In this document: piece after piece, positions 14,169 through 19,909 of the stretch
Layout: every line of letters begins with the position of its first letter
How positions within the stretch are numbered: position 1 is the stretch's first letter
From: an uncultured Bacteroidaceae bacterium
GTDB taxonomy: Bacteria; Bacteroidota; Bacteroidia; Bacteroidales; Bacteroidaceae
Assembly (NCBI GenBank): GCA_934271655.1
Contig: CAKQRW010000051.1
Location: 1 to 19,909 of the forward strand
Direction: 5' to 3'
Length of the DNA stretch: 19,909 nt
Notes under the pieces: generated by a model
Told to the model about the DNA's origin: nothing
Database searches by the model: none
What the model saw: only the letters and a program-made list of their open reading frames with translations
Position numbers and translations under genes: made by a program

Positions 14169-15767
14169 ATGACAGACGAGATGATTAGGGAAAAAGAGGC
14201 AGCTCATCGGTGTGCTGACCTGTACGAGAAAAGATATGGATGCAGGCCTGCCGACATAGAACCTATAAAGGGTTCGGGCAGCAACAGACGCTATTTCCGC
14301 CTGATGGACGGGACAAGAAGTGTCATAGCTGTGGCAGGCACAAGCTTGGAGGAGAACATGGCCTTTGTCTATTTCTCAGAGAAGATGAAGGAGGCTGGTG
14401 TCAATGTTCCAGAGGTGTATGAGACATCGAGTGATGGGATGACCTACCTGCAGTCTGATTGTGGAAACGTGTCGCTCCACTCTTTCATGCAGCAGCACCG
14501 CATGAAGGACGGCTCTTTTGATAACGAAGCAATGAGGCTGTTGAGCCAAGTGATGCAGTCGCTGCCAGACATACAGTTCATGCCGCAGGTGCTAAAAGGC
14601 AAGGGTGCGGTCAACTCATGTGACGAGTTCTTTGACCATTGCTACCAGCAGCGTGAGTTTGACCGCACAGGAGTGATGTTTGACCTTAATTACTTCAAAT
14701 ATGACTACCTCAAACTGACAGGACTGGAATTTGACGAACTGCGCCTGCAGCGCGACTTTGAGTCGTTGGCGGACAATCTGCTCTACAATGTGAGTGACAC
14801 ATTCCTCTACCGTGATTTCCAGTCACGCAACGTGCTCCTTTCAGAGTCCGGGCCTTGTTTCATAGATTATCAGGGCGGCCGCCGTGGCCCGCTGTTCTAT
14901 GATGTGGCCTCTTTCCTATGGCAGTCGTCAGCCCGCTTTACAGACGACACGCGCATGAAGCTCATTGACGTGTATCTGCATAGCCTTAACCGCTATGAAC
15001 GGATGGATAAGAGAACATTCATGTCAAGGCTGCACATGTTTGCGCTCTTCCGCATCCTTCAGGTGCTTGGCGCTTACGGATTCCGAGGCTTGTGGGAGAA
15101 AAAGGACTATTTCATCAATAGCATACCTATGGCACTTAGCAACCTTGGAGAGGAGATAGCCCTGGGCACATGCGACAAGTACCCCTACTTGCGGGAAGTG
15201 TGCTCAAGGCTCATTGAGGCTCATAGGCAGGGCACGGCAGAAAAGAAGGATAATGAAGTGGAGAAGCATGATGATGCAGGAAAACGCTGTGACGCCCAGT
15301 CGTATCTGGCCAGTGACACCTCATACCTCAATGCCCACCCAGAGCGTCCGCTCGTGGTGCGTGTCTTCTCTTTTGCCTTCAAGAAAGGCATTCCGGCCGA
15401 CAACACAGGCAATGGTGGAGGCTTCGTCTTTGACTGCCGCAGCACACACAATCCCGGACGCTATGAGGAGTTCAAGCCTCTCACTGGTCTCGACAAGCCT
15501 GTCATCGACTTTTTGGAGAATGACGGTGAGATACTCACCTACTTGGAGAGTGTCTACAAGCTGGTGGATTTCCAGGTGAAGCGTTTCATGGAGCGTGGCT
15601 TCACAGACATGCAGGTCAGCTTCGGCTGCACTGGAGGCAAGCACCGTTCTGTCTATTGCGCCCAGCATGTGGCGGAACACATCAACCAGATCTTTGGTGT
15701 GGAGGTGCAACTATGTCACCGTGAGCGTGGTATCAGCAGCGTGCTTCCAGCGCACTGCAGCAACTGA
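14169..15767 (+). CDS. AmgK-like amino-sugar kinase fused to a RapZ C-terminal domain
   Basis: 532 residues, two domains. Residues about 15-350 are an APH-type kinase: FLYRDFQSRNVLL (212-224) is the catalytic loop with D216 and N221 (the usual His is replaced, as in AmgK), and FIDYQGGRRGPLFYDVAS (231-248) supplies metal-binding D233 and closely resembles the DFQ...GP..YD block of AmgK, the anomeric MurNAc/GlcNAc kinase. A charged linker (about 355-378) leads to residues 394-520, which match the RapZ C-terminal domain: FAFKKGIP (402-409), FDCRSTHNPG (421-430), TGLDKPV (439-445), GCTGGKHRSVY (486-496). In E. coli RapZ this domain senses glucosamine-6-phosphate and binds small RNA. The N-terminal P-loop domain of RapZ is missing. 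The MurU-like gene follows 2 bp later. Kinase substrate is inferred from resemblance and context. Confidence 0.85.
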   Translation: MTDEMIREKEAAHRCADLYEKRYGCRPADIEPIKGSGSNRRYFRLMDGTRSVIAVAGTSLEENMAFVYFSEKMKEAGVNVPEVYETSSDGMTYLQSDCGNVSLHSFMQQHRMKDGSFDNEAMRLLSQVMQSLPDIQFMPQVLKGKGAVNSCDEFFDHCYQQREFDRTGVMFDLNYFKYDYLKLTGLEFDELRLQRDFESLADNLLYNVSDTFLYRDFQSRNVLLSESGPCFIDYQGGRRGPLFYDVASFLWQSSARFTDDTRMKLIDVYLHSLNRYERMDKRTFMSRLHMFALFRILQVLGAYGFRGLWEKKDYFINSIPMALSNLGEEIALGTCDKYPYLREVCSRLIEAHRQGTAEKKDNEVEKHDDAGKRCDAQSYLASDTSYLNAHPERPLVVRVFSFAFKKGIPADNTGNGGGFVFDCRSTHNPGRYEEFKPLTGLDKPVIDFLENDGEILTYLESVYKLVDFQVKRFMERGFTDMQVSFGCTGGKHRSVYCAQHVAEHINQIFGVEVQLCHRERGISSVLPAHCSN

Positions 15768-15769
15768 AT

Positions 15770-16588
15770 ATGAATGACACAAAACAATCACAGCCAATCA
15801 TGAAAGCGATGATTTTTGCGGCAGGCTTGGGCACTCGCCTTAAGCCCATCACCAACACCATGCCCAAGGCCATGGTGCCAGTGGACGGAAGGCCGCTCAT
15901 ACAGATACTCATAGAGAAACTGAAGGAGGCTGGCGCTGAAGAGATAGTGGTCAATGTGCATCACTTTGCCCAGCAGATAATTGACTTTATCAGGACTAAC
16001 GACAGCTTTGGCATAGACATACGCTTCAGCGACGAGACCAAGATGTTGCTGGAGACGGGTGGCGGACTGAAAGCGGCTGTGCCGCTCCTCTCGGGCAAGG
16101 AGCCTGTGCTTGTGCATAATGTGGACATCATAAGCAATGCAGACCTTGCTTCTTTCTACAGCGAGGCAGAAGCCACCACTCTGCTTGTCTCCAGGCGCAA
16201 GACACAGCGCTATCTCATCTTTGACAATGACGACAGGCTGACGGGATGGGTGAATGTGGCTACGGGACAGATAAAGTCGCCATATGAGCATGTCCGCATG
16301 CTGGCAGAGACATTTATGGGCGCAGACGGCATGATAGATGCTGATGCATTGCGCCAGCGTCTGGAATCGGAGTACCATCTTTATGCTTTCTCTGGCATTC
16401 AGGTCTTCGATCCGTCGCTGTTGCCTCTCATGGAGGAATGGCATGGCAAGTTCTCCATCATAGATTTCTATCTCAGCGTGTGCGACCGTGTGCCTATCTG
16501 CTGCAAGTACGACCCCAACCTCAAACTGTTGGATGTGGGCAAACTCGACACCATAGCGCAGGCTGAGGAAATGCTCAAGAGCATGTGA
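15770..16588 (+). CDS. Nucleotidyltransferase, MurU-like (MurNAc-1-phosphate uridylyltransferase)
   Basis: 272 residues, NTP_transferase fold. Seen directly: the nucleotide loop FAAGLGTRLKPIT (16-28) with K33 in MPKAMVPVDG, LLETGGGLKAA (93-103) where ETGGG is a strong match to MurU, and the metal-binding Asp in VHNVDIISNAD (D119). MurU joins MurNAc-1-phosphate and UTP to give UDP-MurNAc, bypassing de novo synthesis; the upstream AmgK-like kinase would supply the substrate. An in-frame ATG at 15800 (MKAMIFAAG) is the more conventional start and would remove the ten residues MNDTKQSQPI; 15770 is kept because it starts 2 bp after the previous stop. Mannose- or glucose-1-phosphate nucleotidyltransferase remains a possible alternative. 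Confidence 0.85.
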   Translation: MNDTKQSQPIMKAMIFAAGLGTRLKPITNTMPKAMVPVDGRPLIQILIEKLKEAGAEEIVVNVHHFAQQIIDFIRTNDSFGIDIRFSDETKMLLETGGGLKAAVPLLSGKEPVLVHNVDIISNADLASFYSEAEATTLLVSRRKTQRYLIFDNDDRLTGWVNVATGQIKSPYEHVRMLAETFMGADGMIDADALRQRLESEYHLYAFSGIQVFDPSLLPLMEEWHGKFSIIDFYLSVCDRVPICCKYDPNLKLLDVGKLDTIAQAEEMLKSM

Positions 16589-16716
16589 GGCGCATCGACT
16601 GCCAGACCAATGAAGGCAGGGAAAGTGCAGAAGATGTGCTCGGGGATAGATGAAAGCCACGCACATTATTAAAGCGGTGACTATAGTTCCATTTCATTTA
16701 TAAGCAAAGGAGATAA

Positions 16717-16785
16717 ATGGGAAGGAATGCCTTGCCAAAGCAGTTTTCTTCGAGAAAATTTGATGATGTTGAGGCTTTTTGCTAA
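16717..16785 (+). CDS. Possible 22-residue small protein
   Basis: Starts with ATG after AAAGGAGATAA, one of the best Shine-Dalgarno sites in the window, and reads MGRNALPKQFSSRKFDDVEA then Phe-Cys and stop. The TAA stop overlaps the nadA -7 box. It has no recognisable family and no promoter of its own, so it would need readthrough from murU, 128 bp upstream. Chance occurrence is quite possible. Confidence 0.2.
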   Translation: MGRNALPKQFSSRKFDDVEAFC

Positions 16786-16790
16786 TTTTG
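16759..16790 (+). promoter_or_regulatory. Promoter of the nadA-mnmA operon
   Basis: TTTG (16759-16762), 20-nt spacer, TAATTTTG (16783-16790): both elements of the Bacteroidota consensus at the right spacing. Confidence 0.75.
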
Positions 16791-16956
16791 CACCGCAAGG
16801 ATAATCGCTCCAGCCTAAGGGCGTGGCGTGACAAAAAACAATAGGAGCGAAGACTATGCTGTAAGATTCTGCGCGGCTGCAATGCCGCTCATGCGATAAA
16901 GAATCGGCAGAGCTATTGTAAAAAGAAGAAGTAAAAAGAAAAAAGATTAAAAGATT

Positions 16957-17976
16957 ATGGAAGTGAAAAAGTCATGGGTGGAAAAGGGCTACGTGGACGA
17001 AGCGGTGCCCGCAGGTGTAGACCTGAAAGCCGAGATACGCAAGATGTGCAAGGAGAAGAATGCTGTCATTCTGGCTCATTACTATACAGATGGAGCTGTG
17101 CAGGACATCGCCGACTTTGTGGGCGACTCTCTGGCACTCGCCCAGTGGTCTGCCAAAACGGACGCAGACATCATTGTGATGTGTGGCGTGCACTTCATGG
17201 GAGAGACCAACAAGATTCTCTGCCCTGGCAAGAAAGTGCTGGTGCTCGACCTCAACGCTGGCTGCTCTTTGGCTGACAGCTGCAATGCAAAGGACTTGAA
17301 GGCTTTCATGGATGAGCATCCAGGATATAAGGTGGTAAGCTATGTCAACACTACAGCCGATGTGAAGGCGCTTACAGATGTGGTGGTCACATCGAGCAAC
17401 GCCAAGCTTATCATAGACTCTTTCCCTAAGGACGAGAAACTTATCTTTGGACCAGACAAGAACCTCGGAGGCTATATCAACTCCGTGACAGGACGCGACA
17501 TGCTGCTGTGGAACGGCGGATGCCATGTGCATGGGCAGTTCTCGCTGGAAAAGATTCTGGCCATCAAGGCTGAGCATCCTGGAGCTAAGGTGCTCGTGCA
17601 TCCTGAGTGCCCTGCTCCGATACAGAAGATTGCGGATGTCATAGGCTCCACAGCCGGACTGCTCAATTTTGCCATCAAGGATGAGGCTACCGAGTTTATT
17701 GTGGCCACAGAGAGCGGCATCCTGCACGAGATGACGAAAGCATGTCCAGACAAGACATTCATCCCTGCGCCGCCAGAAGTGAGCGAGACTATCGGGTGCT
17801 CATGCAACGAATGCTCGTTCATGAAGCTTAATACGCTGACTAAGCTTTACAACACGCTGAAGTATGAGTGGCCAGAGATAGAGGTGCCGCAGGAAGTGGC
17901 GGAGAAGGCCATCAAGCCTATCGACAAGATGCTTGAGATATCGAAGAACTTGAAGTCGGCAATGGCCAGCAAATGA
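16957..17976 (+). CDS. nadA: Quinolinate synthase A
   Basis: 339 residues. It condenses iminoaspartate (from NadB) with dihydroxyacetone phosphate to quinolinate, the first ring of de novo NAD synthesis, using a [4Fe-4S] cluster. The three cluster cysteines are visible: C103 (AGCSLADSC), C189 (GGCHVH) and C286 in CSCNECSFM. Substrate-binding blocks are ILAHYYTDGAVQDIADFVGD (38-57), HPECPAP (215-221) and ATESGILHEM (250-259). ATG at 16957 gives the expected N-terminus. It is preceded by its own promoter and a structured leader. The stop overlaps the mnmA start (ATGA at 17973-17976); nadB and nadC are not in the window. Confidence 0.97.
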   Translation: MEVKKSWVEKGYVDEAVPAGVDLKAEIRKMCKEKNAVILAHYYTDGAVQDIADFVGDSLALAQWSAKTDADIIVMCGVHFMGETNKILCPGKKVLVLDLNAGCSLADSCNAKDLKAFMDEHPGYKVVSYVNTTADVKALTDVVVTSSNAKLIIDSFPKDEKLIFGPDKNLGGYINSVTGRDMLLWNGGCHVHGQFSLEKILAIKAEHPGAKVLVHPECPAPIQKIADVIGSTAGLLNFAIKDEATEFIVATESGILHEMTKACPDKTFIPAPPEVSETIGCSCNECSFMKLNTLTKLYNTLKYEWPEIEVPQEVAEKAIKPIDKMLEISKNLKSAMASK

Positions 17977-19082
17977 TGGGAGAAAGTGTAGCTGCGCTTG
18001 TGTCTGGCGGGGTGGACTCGGCTGTGTCTGTGCATCTGCTCAAGGAGCAGGGCATCAATCCCCACCTCTTCTACATAAAGATAGGTCCAGACAAGGACAC
18101 AGAGTGGAATTGCACCTCGGAGGAGGATGTGGAGATATGCCAGTGGCTGGCCAGACGATATGGACTTAAGCTTGACGTGATTGACCTTCACAAGGACTAC
18201 TGGGACAAGGTGGTGGGATACACGATGGACAAGGCCCGCCAGGGCTTGACGCCCAATCCCGACGTGATGTGCAACAAGCTCATCAAGTTTGGCTGCTTCG
18301 AGGATGTGGCTGGCAAGGACTTTGACTACACAGCCACAGGACACTATGCCACCACGCATCGCGACGGACAGGGCAGGGTGTGGCTTGCCACATCGCCCGA
18401 TCCTGTAAAGGACCAGACAGATTTTCTCTGCCAGATAAGCAACTTGCAGGTGCGGAAACTCATGTTTCCCATCGGACACATGCTTAAGCATGAGGTGAGG
18501 GAAGTGGCAGAGAAGGCTCATCTGCTCAATGCCGAGCGGCGTGACAGCCAGGGCATCTGCTTCCTTGGCAACATAGATTTCCGCGACTATATCAAGGCCA
18601 ACCTGGGGGAGAATCCTGGTGATGTGCGCGAGATAGAGACTGGCCGGAAGATAGGCGAGCACAGGGGACTGTGGTTCTACACCATCGGACAGCGCAAGGG
18701 ACTCGGCTTTGGCGGCGGACCATGGTTCGTGGTGAAGAAGAACCTGAAGCGCAACATCTTGTTTGTCTCTCATGGCTATGACCCTGAAAAGGTGTATAAG
18801 GACCATGTGACGATGAATGATTTTCATTTCATCACCGCCAACCCTTTTGAAGACGATATGTTTGCAGGAAAGGTGCTGAAGGACAACGGGACGGAGATGA
18901 TGCCAGTCACATTCAAGATACGACACACACCGGAATGTCTTACAGGCATGCTGATGAAGGATGCTGACGGGCGTTGGCGACTCCAGGCCGATGAGAAGAT
19001 TCATGGCGTTGCTCCAGGGCAGTTCTGTGTGGTCTATGACGCGGAACATCACCTTTGCTTCGGCAGCGGTGAAATAAACTGA
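17973..19082 (+). CDS. mnmA: tRNA-uridine 2-sulfurtransferase (2-thiouridylase)
   Basis: 369 residues, full length. MnmA adenylates and thiolates U34 at C2 in tRNA Lys, Glu and Gln. Seen directly: PP-loop SGGVDSAVS (11-19), catalytic cysteine C100 in NPDVMCNKLIKF, persulfide cysteine C196 in SQGICFLG, the tRNA-binding YTIGQRKGLG, and the C-terminal barrel ending in FGSGEI. It begins inside the last codons of nadA (ATGATG; a second in-frame ATG at 17976 is also possible), so it is translationally coupled to it. Both enzymes depend on sulfur/Fe-S supply, which may explain the pairing, but that is inference. Confidence 0.97.
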   Translation: MMGESVAALVSGGVDSAVSVHLLKEQGINPHLFYIKIGPDKDTEWNCTSEEDVEICQWLARRYGLKLDVIDLHKDYWDKVVGYTMDKARQGLTPNPDVMCNKLIKFGCFEDVAGKDFDYTATGHYATTHRDGQGRVWLATSPDPVKDQTDFLCQISNLQVRKLMFPIGHMLKHEVREVAEKAHLLNAERRDSQGICFLGNIDFRDYIKANLGENPGDVREIETGRKIGEHRGLWFYTIGQRKGLGFGGGPWFVVKKNLKRNILFVSHGYDPEKVYKDHVTMNDFHFITANPFEDDMFAGKVLKDNGTEMMPVTFKIRHTPECLTGMLMKDADGRWRLQADEKIHGVAPGQFCVVYDAEHHLCFGSGEIN

Positions 19083-19180
19083 ACTCAGGCCAGTCTCAGT
19101 GAGTAGGTGCTCACAATATGGGAGCGGCTTACCTTGATACTATAAAATAATTTTGAACACCTACTTATCATAGTTATTTC

Positions 19181-19257
19181 AGAAAGAGGATAGGGAGAGG
19201 ATGTTCAGCCTCGATATTGCTTCAGAGCATATATGCTGAACACCCTCTCTCTTTCTT
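19181..19257 (+). terminator. Long hairpin after mnmA (candidate terminator)
   Basis: GAGAGGATGTTCAGC (19195-19209) pairs with GCTGAACACCCTCTC (19235-19249) with one mismatch in 15. AGAAAG (19181-19186) and CTTTCT (19251-19256) extend the stem below a small bulge. The loop contains the palindrome GCATATATGC (19227-19236), part of which overlaps the right arm. A U-containing stretch follows (CTTGTATAATT). It is 98 bp after the mnmA stop, in the right place to end the nadA-mnmA transcript. Confidence 0.6.
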
Positions 19258-19347
19258 GTATAATTGATGTGGGCATATCGGCTAATGTCTGTAGATTGCA
19301 CATGGGCATAGCTCTCACGTGAAAAAGTTTTTTGAAAAAAAGTGTCA

Positions 19348-19465
19348 AAGTATCATTCCTTGTTCGAAGTGTGACTGTAATATATTGATATAAAGTAAGG
19401 TAAGAGAGATGACACTTCTCGGTTTTTTAGGTGAAAAGTATCATAAAAGTATCAGCGAAGTATCA
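19348..19465. repeat. AAGTATCA motif, four copies, three phased at 11 bp
   Basis: AAGTATCA at 19348-19355, 19436-19443, 19447-19454 and 19458-19465. The last three are exactly 11 bp apart, about one DNA helical turn, in AT-rich sequence. This resembles a cooperative protein-binding site; the protein is unknown. Confidence 0.75.
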
Positions 19466-19599
19466 TTTTTCTATAATTTTCAGTGCTTTTTAGCCATATG
19501 CAGTGTGTCATTTGATATATTTTGCGTTTTATTTGCCATAATCAAACGCAAAGCGAGATGTGTTAAAGGCATTGCCCAAAATCAGGAACAAGATTTGGG

Positions 19600-19797
19600 C
19601 ACTCAGTGCCCACGGATTGTTCACTCAGTGCCCACGGCTTGTTCACTCAGTGCCCACGGCTTGTTCACCCAGTGCCCACGGCTTGTTCATCCAGTGCCCA
19701 CGGCTTGGTCATTCAGTGCCCACGGCTTGGTCACTCAGTGCCCACGGCTTGTTCATCCAGTGCCCACGGCTTGTTCATCCAGTGCCCATCTGATGGT
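19600..19797. repeat. 22-bp tandem repeat array, 8 good copies plus 1 diverged
   Basis: Units begin with CA at 19600, 19622, 19644, 19666, 19688, 19710, 19732, 19754 and 19776, always 22 bp apart with no spacer. The core CAGTGCCCACGGCTTG is nearly invariant; positions 3-4 and the third-last T/G vary. The last unit diverges after GCCCA. The core GTGCCCAC is a small dyad (GTG/CAC). At the left edge TGGGCACT (19596-19603) and AGTGCCCA (19605-19612) form an inverted repeat seen only there. This is a minisatellite or iteron-like array, not CRISPR. Confidence 0.95.
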
Positions 19798-19856
19798 CAC
19801 AGGGGAAACATCTGTTTGGGCTGCTTTTTCTGCGTAACCATCCGAAAATAGCCGAC

Positions 19857-19888
19857 TTTCCCACCACATTTGAATTGCATAACTTTGC
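19857..19888 (+). promoter_or_regulatory. Promoter pointing out of the right edge
   Basis: TAACTTTGC (19880-19888) with TTTC (19857-19860) 19 nt upstream. It would start transcription near 19895, for a gene beyond the window. Confidence 0.55.
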
Positions 19889-19909
19889 AGCAAAAAAGTC
19901 ATGTTCAAT

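Larger units (their letters stand above)
16589..16956. promoter_or_regulatory. nadA upstream region with promoter and structured leader
   Basis: The promoter at 16759-16790 gives a leader of about 160 nt. Within it TCGCTCC (16805-16811) can pair with GGAGCGA (16844-16850). A second element pairs GATTCT (16865-16870) with AGAATC (16900-16905) and, inside it, GCGGC (16873-16877) with GCCGC (16884-16888) around a 6-nt loop. The leader ends in an A/G-rich stretch before the ATG. Leaders with such structure suggest RNA-level control of nadA, but I do not recognise a known riboswitch class. A 22-codon open frame (16717-16785) with a good ribosome-binding site precedes the promoter. Confidence 0.5.
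19083..19909. other. 827-bp region without a convincing gene
   Basis: In order it holds the hairpin at 19181-19257, an AT-rich stretch with four AAGTATCA motifs (19348-19465), a 22-bp x 9 tandem array (19600-19797) and an outward-pointing promoter (19857-19888). An open frame 19409-19837 runs through the array, but all three plus frames are open there because the unit has no stop codon, so I do not call it. Confidence 0.7.

Noticed and set aside
19600..19797. CRISPR array
   Set aside because: Units are directly adjacent with no spacers, and no cas gene is nearby.
19409..19837. 142-codon open frame running through the 22-bp array
   Set aside because: All three plus-strand frames are open across the array because the 22-bp unit contains no stop codon in any phase, and 22 is not a multiple of 3. 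The part before the array has no recognisable domain and contains the 11-bp-phased motifs.
1..19909. tRNA, rRNA, insertion sequences or integrase genes
   Set aside because: No cloverleaf, rRNA core sequence, transposase motif or terminal inverted repeats of an IS were recognised in the window.

Overview
The window most likely comes from a member of the Bacteroidota, probably a Prevotella-like member of the Bacteroidales. The clearest sign is the promoter type. At least nine intergenic sites carry the Bacteroidota -7 element TAnnTTTG (usually TAACTTTGC), four of them with a TTG/TTTG (or TTTC) at the right distance upstream. Other signs are two Bacteroidales-type lipoproteins (DUF4738-like and DUF4836-like), a PD-(D/E)XK-associated AAA ATPase, few Shine-Dalgarno sites and moderate GC. 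Genus is an inference.

Layout. (a) 1-3730: the N-terminal part of an AAA-ATPase-like gene (minus), a divergent class I SAM methyltransferase (plus) and a convergent MATE exporter (minus). (b) 3731-6150: a flavin-reductase-like protein (plus), a cupin (minus), then a divergent HxlR regulator whose stop overlaps the start of the fluoride channel gene crcB. (c) 6151-7577: a 34-bp tandem repeat, a small winged-helix-like protein and a DUF4738-like lipoprotein (both minus). (d) 7578-16588, all plus: map, tsaD, rsmE, a DUF4836-like lipoprotein, an ABC ATPase, an FtsX-like permease, an AmgK-like kinase fused to a RapZ C-terminal domain, and a MurU-like nucleotidyltransferase. (e) 16757-19082: a promoter and structured leader, then nadA and mnmA overlapping by ATGA. 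(f) 19083-19909: no convincing gene; a hairpin, three 8-bp motifs phased at 11 bp, a 22-bp x 9 tandem array and a promoter pointing out of the window.

How the genes work together. Map, TsaD, RsmE and MnmA are translation housekeeping enzymes (N-terminal Met removal, tRNA t6A, 16S rRNA m3U1498, tRNA s2U34). NadA starts NAD synthesis. The kinase plus nucleotidyltransferase look like the AmgK/MurU route that salvages N-acetylmuramic acid to UDP-MurNAc. The kinase is unusual in carrying the amino-sugar-sensing RapZ C-terminal domain on the same chain. Upstream on the same strand lies an ABC/FtsX-like pair with a degenerate ATPase and a lipoprotein, a possible envelope module.

The strongest unexplained pattern is that almost every intergenic region carries its own short tandem duplication (periods 11, 17, 18, 19, 22, 23/24, 24, 26, 34 bp, plus one spaced 64 bp). 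The sequences are unrelated to each other, and several lie on promoter boxes, leaders or a stop codon.
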